NCBI GenBank assembly: GCA_028278625.1
Contig: JANQDY010000202.1
Location: 1 to 5,821, forward strand
Source: Thermodesulfobacteriota bacterium
Lineage (GTDB): Bacteria > Desulfobacterota > DSM-4660 > Desulfatiglandales > Desulfatiglandaceae
DNA length: 5,821 bases
Direction: 5' to 3'
The notes under the pieces are model-generated. The model searched no databases. It saw only the letters and a list, made by a program, of their open reading frames with translations, and had not been told where the DNA came from. Made by a program: the position numbers and the translations under genes. This document shows, one piece after another, positions 1 through 5,821 of this stretch (position 1 is its first letter; each line of letters begins with the position of its first letter).

Positions 1-183
1 GGTGGCCTCGAAAAAATGGGCCAGGGTGTTCATGGCGCCGGCCCCCAGGTTGACGCTGGCCACCAGTATCATGTGGCTCCACATGAACAGAATGAGTCCC
101 GCGCCCGTCAGCATTTGGAGCCAGTCCAGATAGGCGGCGCTGCCGGTTTGGGGACGAACGTAAATGCTTGTGCTAATGCTCAT
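1..183 (-). CDS. frdC: Fumarate reductase / succinate dehydrogenase cytochrome b subunit, N-terminal fragment
   Basis: This is the first 61 codons of a gene that reads off the left edge, starting at the ATG whose complement is at 181-183. The fragment contains LDWLQMLTGAGLILFMWSHM at residues 19-38, which matches the start of transmembrane helix I of the Wolinella succinogenes-type diheme FrdC (LDWWQSATG...LFMIGHM). His37 aligns with the Wolinella heme ligand His44. In this family the subunit anchors the flavoprotein (FrdA) and iron-sulfur (FrdB) subunits to the membrane and exchanges electrons with menaquinone. In known frdCAB operons FrdA and FrdB follow FrdC, so they would lie beyond the left edge; this is inference. 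The start is supported by AGGAG five bases upstream. Only about a quarter of the usual length (about 220-256 aa) is visible, so the other heme ligands cannot be checked. Confidence 0.85.
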   Translation of the reverse strand, partial: MSISTSIYVRPQTGSAAYLDWLQMLTGAGLILFMWSHMILVASVNLGAGAMNTLAHFFEAT

Positions 184-188
184 ACAAA

Positions 189-193
189 CTCCT
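189..193 (-). promoter_or_regulatory. Ribosome binding site of frdC-like gene
   Basis: On the minus strand the sequence reads AGGAG, five bases before the ATG at 183. It is the strongest Shine-Dalgarno match in the window and fixes the start of the cytochrome b gene. Confidence 0.75.
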
Positions 194-203
194 TTTTCTG
201 GGT

Positions 204-220
204 CCCGGATTCAAGCCGGG
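204..220 (-). other. Small hairpin in the leader of the frdC-like gene
   Basis: CCCGG (204-208) and CCGGG (216-220) form a perfect 5-bp GC-rich stem around a 7-base loop. In the minus-strand transcript it lies about 10 bases upstream of the AGGAG ribosome binding site. It has no following T-run, so it is not a terminator. A role in leader structure or mRNA stability is possible, but a stem this short can occur by chance. Confidence 0.3.
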
Positions 221-233
221 GGGCTCAAGACCT

Positions 234-260
234 TGTCACTCGTCACTTGTCACTTGTCAC
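234..260. repeat. Heptanucleotide tandem repeat, four units of TGTCACT
   Basis: Units start at 234 (TGTCACT), 241 (CGTCACT), 248 (TGTCACT) and 255 (TGTCAC), an exact 7-bp period with one substitution. The array lies in the divergent intergenic region. It would fall at the beginning of the untranslated leader if the proposed minus-strand promoter at 266-294 is real. It may be a simple-sequence array that varies in copy number, or a set of direct repeats bound by a regulator; the sequence does not decide between these. Confidence 0.8.
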
Positions 261-265
261 ATCTA

Positions 266-294
266 TTCATATAAATTTGACGTTTATAAATCAA
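266..294 (-). promoter_or_regulatory. Candidate sigma-70-type promoter for the frdC-like gene, with AT-rich dyad
   Basis: On the minus strand TTGATT (294-289) is followed after exactly 17 bases by TATGAA (271-266); each box matches the consensus at 4 of 6 positions. The predicted start near 259 would give a leader of about 76 bases. Within the promoter an inverted repeat, TATAAA (270-275) and TTTATA (283-288), sits between the two boxes. A second, imperfect dyad, TTGAC (277-281) and ATCAA (290-294), overlaps the -35 box. Either could be an operator, but no regulator family is recognised with confidence. Confidence 0.35.
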
Positions 295-379
295 CACCCA
301 TTTCTTTGCAACCGGGTCTTCTTCATTTTTTTCCGTGCACCCGGTTCTCATGCTCCCATTGCGGTCCGCCAACAAAGTC

Positions 380-408
380 TTGCACCGATCCCATGTCTGT
401 TTTATAGT
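380..408 (+). promoter_or_regulatory. Candidate promoter for the RND permease gene
   Basis: TTGCAC (380-385) and TATAGT (403-408) are separated by exactly 17 bases. The -10 box matches consensus at 5 of 6 positions and the -35 box at only 3 of 6. Transcription would begin near 415, giving a short leader of about 28 bases before the ATG at 443. The position argues against the longer reading frame that opens at the GTG at 335, because its first codons would lie upstream of the transcript start. Confidence 0.4.
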
Positions 409-442
409 GCGCCAAACGATATTTCCATTTCTGGTTCATGTG

Positions 443-3400
443 ATGATTCTAACCCGAATTGCCATAGAACGGCCCATCGTGGTCCGAATGGCCTTTATTC
501 TCATTGTGATTTTCGGCCTTTATGCCTACAACACCATGCCCAGGTTTCTGGATCCGGACATCACCATTGGTGAAGGGGTCATTATTACCATCTGTCCCGG
601 GTTTTCCGCCGAGGAAATGGAAAAACTCGTCACTCAAAAGATCGAAGAAGAACTGGAAGGTATCTCCAACATCAGGCGTTTCGAATCCCGCTCCTTTGAA
701 AGCACTTCCAATATTCACGTACATTTCAATACGGAACTCAGCGAGTATGAGATCGATCAGGCCATGCAGGAGGTTCGAAATGCCGTAGACAACGTGGATG
801 AACTCCCTGAGGAGGCAAAGGTACCGCGGGTGGTGGAAATCGACGTTGCCATTTTTCCCGTCTGCATGGTCGGGCTGGCCGGTCCCCTCCCCATGATGCA
901 GCTGCAGGATATTGCGGAAGACATTTCCGATACCCTTGAAAACATCGACGGGGTCTCGGAAGTGGATATCGTCGGGGAGCGGGAAAGTGAAATCTGGGTG
1001 GAACTGAACCCGCACCGGCTGGCCGCCTATGGCATCTCCGTTGCCGAAGTGGCGGACGCCCTGGCGGCCCGCATGCAGAACCTCCCCGGCGGCACCCTGG
1101 AAATGGGAGATCATGAAGCAGCCATCCGAATGCTGGGTGAAACACCCAATCCCGATACCATGGGGGACATCGCCATCAAGAATGTTGCGGGTGCCACCAT
1201 CTACCTCCGTGACATCGCCGACATCACCCCGACCCTTGAAACGCCCACAACCCTCACCCAAATCAACAATGAAAATGCCCTGGTGCTGGCCGTCAAGAGG
1301 AAAAAGAAGGTGAACATGATTCAGATCGTCGATGACGTGAAAGCCGTCATGAAAGATCTGGAAGGCGATTATCCCGGGCTTAAGACAAACCTCTATTTTG
1401 ACCAGTCCCGTGAAATCAAAAAACGGATACGGGAACTTCAAACCAACGGCCTGTTGGGAATCTTCCTGGTTTTCCTGGTGCTGTGGGTCTCCATGGGACT
1501 CAGAAACGCCCTTTTTGCATCCGTGGGAATCCCCATTGCGTTTCTGTTAACTTTCGTTCTCATGAAGGCCGCGGGACTCTCCATCGACGGGCTGACCCTT
1601 TTTGGGCTGATTCTGGTGTTGGGTATTGTGGTGGACGATGCCATTGTGGTGCTTGAAAACATCTTCCGTCATAACGAGATGGGAAAACCGATCGTAAAAG
1701 CGACACTGGACGGAAGCCGCCAGGTGCTGGCCCCGGTTGTTGCCTCCGTATCCACAACCATTGCCGCTTTCCTCCCCATTCTGATCATGGTGGGGGGCAT
1801 TATCGGCCGGTACATGGCAGCCCTGCCCAAAGTGGTCATCTTTGCCCTTGCGGCATCCCTTTTTGAAGTCTTTTTCATGCTCCCCTCTCACATGGTGGAA
1901 CTGGCCCCAAGAAAGGCCAAGACGGGCGCCATTAAAGACCGTTTTGACATCTTCAAACCGGTTCGTAGAATTTACTACCCCATGCTCCGGTCGGTTTTGA
2001 AACATCGCTACCTGTCGGTTCTCTTTATTGTTTTGGCAACGGGGCTCGCCTTTATTCTCTACTTTCAAACCGATTTCATCATGTTCCCCAAAAGCGACGT
2101 ATTCCCAAGGTTCAACATCCATTTTGACATGCCGGCCGGTTCAAGCCTTGAACGTACCAGCAGAACCTTGAAAGCGCTAACGGAGCTTGTAAAGGACCGC
2201 ATTGGAGATGAACTCTCAGCACCCATCTCGGTGGCCGGCATGAAGGAAGTGAATTACGAACCCATATACGGAAAACACTTCGGTATCCTGAATGTGATTT
2301 TAAAAGAGAACAAGGAGCGGAAACATTCCGTTTTGGAGTTGATGGAAGGCATTCGTCCGGAGGCTGAGAAATTGCTTGCCGAAATGGGCGCCACATCCTT
2401 TGTTCTTGAGCGACTCATTGAAGGCCCCCCCGTGGGAACGGATGTGGATTTGAAAATCCAATCCACTTCCTGGGAATCTTCCACAGCCATTTCGGAACAT
2501 ATTCAATCGGAAATGGCAAAACACGAAGGGATTGTGGACATCCGGGATGATTTTTCACGGGAAAAGCATTTCATGGAAATCACGGTTGATGAAGGCATGG
2601 CCAGAAAACTGGGAATACAGCAGAGGGACCTGGTCATGGCGGTTCAGGCCGGCTTCCACGGCATGAAGGTGGCCACTTACAACCGGGGCGACGATGAAGA
2701 GGACATCAAATTGAAATACCTGCCGGAATACCGGTCCGATTTCGACGATCTGCTAAATCTCAAAATTGCCATTCCGGGCCATGGAAACGTTCCGCTAAAA
2801 GAAGTGGCCCAAATCGAATTGGTTCCGGGATTTCACAACATCTACCACTACAATGGAAGGCAGACCGTCAATGTAACGGCCAACATTCGGGAAATCGTGG
2901 AAAAAAAGGAAGGGCTGGACGGCTTTCTTTCAAACCTGGAAGGGAAGAAAATGACGGCCGTCAGGGCCAACAAGATCGCCCTGGACGCCTTTAACAGCAT
3001 CAAACATCAATACCCCGGTGCCCGGCTCATCGCGGGAGGGCTTCAGGAAGAAACCGACAAATCCCTGAAAGAACTGGGGTATGCGGGGCTGCTGGCCCTA
3101 TTCTTCATCTTTTTTATCCTGGCCCTTCAGTTCAACTCCTTTGCGCAGCCCTTCATCATCATGATCACCATTCCTTTTGCATCTCTGGGCGTCCTGGTGG
3201 GGTTGCTGGTCACCAACAATCCATTGACCTTCGTTACCCTGATCGGCCTTCTGACCCTGACCGGTATTGTTGTCAACGACTCCCTGGTTTTGATAGATTT
3301 CATCAACCGTTACCGCAAAGAGCACCCCGATCAGATATACCTGGCCATTGTTCGGGCCTGCCACGTGCGCATGCGGCCCATCATTTTAACCAGCATCACC

Positions 3401-3694
3401 ACCATCTGCGGTTTGGCCCCCATGGCTTTCGGAGTGGGAGGCAAATCGATTTTCTGGGCGCCGCTGGCCACCGCCATCATGTGGGGACTGGCCTTTGCCT
3501 CCTTTCTCATCCTTTCAATGGTCCCCGCCTACTACGCCATTTTAGATGATATCAGCTTCTTTATCAAAAACCGGAAGCGAAGAAAGACAAACATATTAAG
3601 AGACATCGACGAGGCGTTTGCCAATTCGGAGGTGAGATCCTATATTAAAGAAAAAAAAGGGGACAGGGCACAGGGGGCAGGGGGCAGCAACTGA
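443..3694 (+). CDS. RND-family efflux permease, HAE-1/AcrB type
   Basis: This is a complete inner-membrane RND transporter of 1083 residues, a proton-driven pump that normally exports hydrophobic or amphiphilic compounds with a periplasmic adaptor and an outer-membrane channel. The layout is typical: TM1 at about 12-29, a periplasmic porter domain to about 335, TM2-TM6 at about 336-490, TM7 at about 524-544, a second porter domain to about 877, and TM8-TM12 at about 879-1030. TM4 carries GIVVDDAIVVLENI with Asp398-Asp399, equivalent to AcrB Asp407-Asp408. TM10 reads GIVVNDSLVLIDF, with Asn945 where AcrB has Lys940. TM11 begins with RMRPIILTS (Arg978). The TM4 motif argues against a heavy-metal (CusA-type) pump. 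The start at 443 gives the family-like opening MILTRIAIERP; the frame extends upstream to a GTG at 335, but that stretch looks non-protein-like and overlaps a candidate promoter. No good Shine-Dalgarno precedes 443. The substrate cannot be predicted. Confidence 0.93.
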   Translation: MILTRIAIERPIVVRMAFILIVIFGLYAYNTMPRFLDPDITIGEGVIITICPGFSAEEMEKLVTQKIEEELEGISNIRRFESRSFESTSNIHVHFNTELSEYEIDQAMQEVRNAVDNVDELPEEAKVPRVVEIDVAIFPVCMVGLAGPLPMMQLQDIAEDISDTLENIDGVSEVDIVGERESEIWVELNPHRLAAYGISVAEVADALAARMQNLPGGTLEMGDHEAAIRMLGETPNPDTMGDIAIKNVAGATIYLRDIADITPTLETPTTLTQINNENALVLAVKRKKKVNMIQIVDDVKAVMKDLEGDYPGLKTNLYFDQSREIKKRIRELQTNGLLGIFLVFLVLWVSMGLRNALFASVGIPIAFLLTFVLMKAAGLSIDGLTLFGLILVLGIVVDDAIVVLENIFRHNEMGKPIVKATLDGSRQVLAPVVASVSTTIAAFLPILIMVGGIIGRYMAALPKVVIFALAASLFEVFFMLPSHMVELAPRKAKTGAIKDRFDIFKPVRRIYYPMLRSVLKHRYLSVLFIVLATGLAFILYFQTDFIMFPKSDVFPRFNIHFDMPAGSSLERTSRTLKALTELVKDRIGDELSAPISVAGMKEVNYEPIYGKHFGILNVILKENKERKHSVLELMEGIRPEAEKLLAEMGATSFVLERLIEGPPVGTDVDLKIQSTSWESSTAISEHIQSEMAKHEGIVDIRDDFSREKHFMEITVDEGMARKLGIQQRDLVMAVQAGFHGMKVATYNRGDDEEDIKLKYLPEYRSDFDDLLNLKIAIPGHGNVPLKEVAQIELVPGFHNIYHYNGRQTVNVTANIREIVEKKEGLDGFLSNLEGKKMTAVRANKIALDAFNSIKHQYPGARLIAGGLQEETDKSLKELGYAGLLALFFIFFILALQFNSFAQPFIIMITIPFASLGVLVGLLVTNNPLTFVTLIGLLTLTGIVVNDSLVLIDFINRYRKEHPDQIYLAIVRACHVRMRPIILTSITTICGLAPMAFGVGGKSIFWAPLATAIMWGLAFASFLILSMVPAYYAILDDISFFIKNRKRRKTNILRDIDEAFANSEVRSYIKEKKGDRAQGAGGSN
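3659..3684 (+). repeat. G-rich heptamer repeat with G-quadruplex motif
   Basis: Four G-runs lie on the coding strand: 3659-3662, 3666-3668, 3673-3677 and 3680-3684, with loops of 3, 4 and 2 bases. This fits the canonical four-run quadruplex pattern. From 3664 the sequence has a 7-bp rhythm (CAGGGCA, CAGGGGG, CAGGGGG, CAG). It encodes the last residues of the RND permease (about DRAQGAGGSN), which are unlike a normal conserved C-terminus, so the repeat has probably invaded or extended the 3' end of the gene. Confidence 0.6.
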
Positions 3695-3713
3695 CTACTG
3701 CACCCTGCACCCT
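3672..3713. repeat. Imperfect inverted repeat spanning the end of the RND gene
   Basis: The arm at 3672-3687 pairs with 3698-3713 at 14 of 16 positions, both mismatches being G against A, around a 10-base loop that contains the TGA stop (3692-3694). The right arm is itself a 7-bp repeat of CTGCACC. No T-run follows on either strand, so it is not a standard intrinsic terminator. It resembles a REP-like or mRNA-stabilising hairpin between the RND gene and the downstream cluster. It overlaps the G-quadruplex motif, so the two folds would exclude each other. Confidence 0.55.
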
Positions 3714-3720
3714 AAATTAG

Positions 3721-3725
3721 AAAGG
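3721..3725 (+). promoter_or_regulatory. Ribosome binding site of the 102-aa gene
   Basis: AAAGG (within AGAAAGG) lies eight bases before the ATG at 3733. It is a modest but well-placed Shine-Dalgarno sequence, just downstream of the inverted repeat. Confidence 0.5.
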
Positions 3726-3732
3726 TTCAACA

Positions 3733-4041
3733 ATGGGTGAAAACATAAAAAAAGACACCTGGCTCTGGCTTGTGGCCGAAAACCCGGGTGAAAACGAGCA
3801 GTTTCTGGGGCAGATTGACAGTGAAAAGGATATTCGGTTTGTCCCCGCATTCCTTGAAAGGGATGCGGCCCTGCAGGGCCTGCACCTCCTGGCCCGGGAC
3901 AAGAAAGTCAAATTTGAAATCCAGGCCATTCAATACCGGGATCTCGCCCCGAAATTGGCGGAAGAGGGCTTCTTCCTCTTTGTACTGGACCCAGAAGGAA
4001 ATGTTCTCGAAGAAATAGCGCCGGAGCCCGGACATGCGTGA
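3733..4041 (+). CDS. Small uncharacterised cytosolic protein encoded upstream of lipB
   Basis: I do not recognise this 102-residue protein with confidence. It has no signal peptide, membrane segment or cysteine. It is charged and has alternating strand-like and helix-like stretches: a strand at 9-15 (TWLWLVA), a pattern around IRFVPAFLERDAALQGLHLL at 34-53, and a strand and turn at 79-90 (GFFLFVLDPEGN). This faintly recalls small SseB-like folds, but that is a guess. Reality as a gene is supported by a placed ribosome binding site, codon use like its neighbours, and an 8-bp overlap (4034-4041) with lipB. It begins 38 bp after the RND stop and may share an mRNA with lipB and lipA. A role connected with lipoylation is inferred only from position. 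Confidence 0.8.
   Translation: MGENIKKDTWLWLVAENPGENEQFLGQIDSEKDIRFVPAFLERDAALQGLHLLARDKKVKFEIQAIQYRDLAPKLAEEGFFLFVLDPEGNVLEEIAPEPGHA
4023..4026 (+). promoter_or_regulatory. Ribosome binding site of lipB
   Basis: GGAG lies seven bases before the ATG at 4034 and inside the end of the preceding gene. It supports this start over the nearby out-of-frame ATG at 4041. Confidence 0.6.
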
Positions 4042-4729
4042 TGCCTTTTTTTCCGATCTCAAAACCATTGACTATGAAAAATGTCTGGCATTGCAGCGGG
4101 CCATCCACGGGTCCCGTATTGAGGGTCTGCTGCCGGATACGTTACTGCTGGTGGAACATCCGCACGTCCTAACGTTCGGACGGAGGGCTAACCAGGAAAA
4201 CGTGCTGGTGTCCGAATCTGCCCTTCATGAGATGGGGGTCGGGTGCGTACACATCGAACGGGGCGGCGACGTCACCTACCACGGCCCGGGGCAGATACTG
4301 GCATATCCCATCTTTGCCATTGAAAAAAAAGGGATCGCCGTCCTCGATTTTGTAGAGCGGTTGGAAGAGATTATGATCCGGATTCTCATGGACTACGGCA
4401 TCAACGGCGAACGGGACCAGCGAAACCGTGGCGTATGGGTAAAGGGAAGGAAAATCGGCTTTGTGGGAATCGCCGTAAAAAAGGGGATATCCTTTCATGG
4501 CCTCGCCCTGAACGTGAGCCCGGACCTGGGGTATTTTGGCATCATCCATTCCTGCGGGCTCAGGGAGGTGGGCATCACTTCCATGGCGGAGCTCCTTGAC
4601 AAGCCGGTTCCCATGGCCCACATAAAGACCCGGCTTCTCTTTCATTTTAAAGGAATATTTGATATGGATCTGAAACAGGTAATGCCTGAAGATCTTTTTG
4701 AATTGGTTAATGGAAATCATGACAGTTGA
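4034..4729 (+). CDS. lipB: Octanoyl-[acyl-carrier-protein]:protein N-octanoyltransferase
   Basis: LipB transfers octanoate from acyl carrier protein to the lipoyl-domain lysine of proteins such as the glycine cleavage H protein or 2-oxoacid dehydrogenase E2 subunits, the first step of endogenous lipoate assembly in the cytosol. The 231-residue product has the family signature [12 protein letters not shown] at 76-87. Lys140 (GRKIGFVG) and Cys174 (HSCG) correspond to the catalytic lysine and the acyl-carrying cysteine of LipB enzymes. [14 protein letters not shown] near 38-51 and SFHGLALNV are also typical. The length is slightly above the 213 residues of the E. coli enzyme, mainly through a longer C-terminus. 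The start overlaps the end of the preceding small gene and the end overlaps lipA, which suggests coupled translation. Confidence 0.96.
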   Translation: MRDAFFSDLKTIDYEKCLALQRAIHGSRIEGLLPDTLLLVEHPHVLTFGRRANQENVLVSESALHEMGVGCVHIERGGDVTYHGPGQILAYPIFAIEKKGIAVLDFVERLEEIMIRILMDYGINGERDQRNRGVWVKGRKIGFVGIAVKKGISFHGLALNVSPDLGYFGIIHSCGLREVGITSMAELLDKPVPMAHIKTRLLFHFKGIFDMDLKQVMPEDLFELVNGNHDS

Positions 4730-5600
4730 AGGAAAAAAAACCCATTTAAAGAAACCTGCGTGGCTCAAAAAGCGCGTCTCCGCGGGATGCGAGTACCAGA
4801 AAGTTGTCAAGCTTCTGAGAGATGCAAGCCTCCACACGGTGTGTGAAGAGGCCCATTGCCCCAATCTGGGGGAATGTTTTTCAAGCGGAACCGCCACGTT
4901 TATGATTCTGGGGGATCACTGCACGAGGAATTGCCGATTCTGCGCCGTGCAGCATGGAACTCCCGAACCCCCGGACAGTGAAGAACCGCTGAGGGTGGCC
5001 GAAGCCGTCAAAGAGATGGGGCTTCGCTATGCGGTGGTCACATCCGTCACACGGGATGATCTGCCGGACGGCGGTGCCGGACATTTTGCCGCTGTTATCG
5101 CCGCCACAAAAGAACGCAATCCCCATACGAAAGTGGAAGTGCTGATTCCCGACTTCAAAGGGTCCCAAAAGGATCTTAAAACGGTGGTTGATGCCCGCCC
5201 CCATGTACTCAATCACAACCTGGAAACCGTTTTAAGGCTTTACCCCAATGTGCGGCCCCAGGCTGACTACCGTGGGTCCCTCAAACTGATCCAAAGGGTC
5301 CGTGAAATGGATCGCGGCATGGCCAGCAAATCGGGTATCATGCTGGGCTTGGGAGAAACCGACGAGGAGGTGTCTGAGTTGCTGCGGGACCTCCTGGCAG
5401 TGGATTGCAGTCTCCTGACCCTTGGGCAGTATCTGGCCCCTTCAGCCAATCATCATCCCGTGGTGGAGTATGTTTCGCCGGAGAGGTTCTCAAAGTGGGA
5501 AAAAACGGCCCTTGAAATGGGATTTGCGGGTGTTGCGTCCGGGCCTTTTGTGCGCAGTTCTTTTCACGCGGGCGAGATGTTTGACCGGTGTAACCGATAA
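4719..5600 (+). CDS. lipA: Lipoyl synthase, radical SAM enzyme
   Basis: LipA inserts two sulfur atoms into the protein-bound octanoyl group made by LipB, using S-adenosylmethionine radical chemistry. With the start at 4719 the protein has 293 residues. It shows the LipA-specific auxiliary-cluster motif [12 protein letters not shown] (Cys42, Cys47, Cys53), the radical SAM motif CTRNCRFC (Cys68, Cys72, Cys75), [20 protein letters not shown] near 210-217, GQYLAPS from 236, and the C-terminal RSSFHA at 279-284, whose serine completes the auxiliary cluster in this family. All iron-sulfur ligands are present, so it should be active. The start is uncertain: ATG at 4719 has GGA four bases upstream, ATG at 4710 has no clear site, and TTG at 4698 would overlap lipB by 32 bp. 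The 4719 start gives an 11-bp overlap with lipB. Confidence 0.96.
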   Translation: MTVEGKKTHLKKPAWLKKRVSAGCEYQKVVKLLRDASLHTVCEEAHCPNLGECFSSGTATFMILGDHCTRNCRFCAVQHGTPEPPDSEEPLRVAEAVKEMGLRYAVVTSVTRDDLPDGGAGHFAAVIAATKERNPHTKVEVLIPDFKGSQKDLKTVVDARPHVLNHNLETVLRLYPNVRPQADYRGSLKLIQRVREMDRGMASKSGIMLGLGETDEEVSELLRDLLAVDCSLLTLGQYLAPSANHHPVVEYVSPERFSKWEKTALEMGFAGVASGPFVRSSFHAGEMFDRCNR

Positions 5601-5655
5601 TCTCCGAATTCTCCCGCGGCTCGGTAACCTGGAGATAAGAGAGCACTCGCCCGGT
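5601..5655. other. Spacer after lipA without a clear terminator
   Basis: The only dyad of note is ATCTCC (5600-5605) with GGAGAT (5631-5636), a 6-bp stem around 25 bases and with no following T-run. A further short dyad, AAGGC (5720-5724) and GCCTT (5732-5736), is also followed by no proper T-run. I see no convincing intrinsic terminator for the lipB-lipA transcript inside the window. Confidence 0.3.
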
Positions 5656-5820
5656 TCAGAGCCGGTCCACTCGAATGTTGGCCAGGATCCGCTCCCAATC
5701 GTCATCCAGCAGGTGAAAGAAGGCCTTTAGTGCCTTATTTCCTAAAACCCTGTAACAAAAAACAAGAAAATTACGCTGCCATTTTAATAAGTTGTTCAGT
5801 TGACGCAGCCAGAAAGGCGT
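5656..5820 (-). CDS. Possible C-terminal end of a convergent gene, partial
   Basis: On the minus strand one frame stays open from the window edge to a TGA at 5658-5656, giving 54 residues that end in ALKAFFHLLDDDWERILANI plus six more. The last 27 or so codons have GC-ending codon use like the real genes here and a plausible amphipathic, acidic sequence. The upstream half is AT-rich and less protein-like, and no start codon is visible, so the gene would have to begin beyond the window. I recognise no family. A frame of this length can be open by chance, and another minus-strand frame (ending at 5771) competes in the same region. Confidence 0.3.
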   Translation of the reverse strand, partial: TPFWLRQLNNLLKWQRNFLVFCYRVLGNKALKAFFHLLDDDWERILANIRVDRL

Positions 5821-5821
5821 T

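Noticed and set aside
234..260. CRISPR-like repeats
   Set aside because: The units are only 7 bp and contiguous, without spacers, so this is a simple tandem repeat.
16..573. A 185-codon plus-strand open frame at the left
   Set aside because: Its first third is antisense to the frdC-like gene, the middle crosses the repeat-bearing intergenic region, and the end overlaps the RND start in another frame.
449..1441. A 330-codon minus-strand open frame inside the RND gene
   Set aside because: It lies wholly antisense to a well-supported transporter, its translation is rich in His, Gly and Phe in the manner of a shadow frame, and it resembles no known family.
3672..3713. Intrinsic terminator after the RND gene
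   Set aside because: The stem is good, but no T-run follows on either strand, and the downstream gene begins only 20 bases later in the same direction.
4169..4897. A 242-codon minus-strand open frame across lipB and lipA
   Set aside because: It is antisense to two genes with intact catalytic motifs, and its sequence mirrors their codon pattern.
5422..5730. A 102-codon plus-strand open frame overlapping the lipA end
   Set aside because: More than half lies inside lipA in the wrong frame, there is no ribosome binding site, and the remainder is not protein-like.

Overview
The window looks like ordinary chromosomal DNA from an anaerobic, menaquinone-using deltaproteobacterium, most plausibly a sulfate reducer of the Desulfobacterales type. 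This is inferred from the Wolinella-type fumarate reductase cytochrome b fragment, the lipB-lipA pair, moderately GC-rich coding sequence and the style of the short intergenic repeats. No phylogenetic marker is present, so the assignment is tentative.

Left edge (1-183, minus strand): the first 61 codons of a diheme cytochrome b subunit of fumarate reductase/succinate dehydrogenase (frdC-like), reading out of the window. It has a clear ribosome binding site. A divergent intergenic region (184-442) follows. It holds a four-copy 7-bp tandem repeat, a small hairpin, an AT-rich dyad and one candidate promoter for each direction.

Centre (443-3694, plus strand): a complete inner-membrane RND efflux permease of the HAE-1/AcrB type, about 1083 residues. 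It has the paired TM4 aspartates but no lysine at the usual TM10 position. No membrane-fusion protein or outer-membrane channel gene lies beside it. The 3' end of the gene runs into a G-rich 7-bp repeat that can form either a G-quadruplex or an imperfect hairpin and supplies the last residues of the protein.

Right (3733-5600, plus strand): a tight cluster of a small unrecognised protein (102 aa), lipB (octanoyltransferase) and lipA (lipoyl synthase), with overlapping ends that suggest translational coupling. LipB moves octanoate from acyl carrier protein to a lipoyl domain and LipA inserts two sulfurs, giving the complete endogenous lipoate route. The small gene overlaps lipB by 8 bp, so it probably shares its mRNA.

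Far right (5601-5821): no complete gene. A minus-strand frame ending at 5656 stays open to the window edge and may be the tail of a convergent gene. An AT-rich patch around 5740-5775 and a competing frame there leave this uncertain.

No undescribed system is evident. The points most worth a second look are the heptanucleotide repeats, the unpaired RND permease with its unusual TM10 residues, and the uncharacterised gene coupled to lipB.
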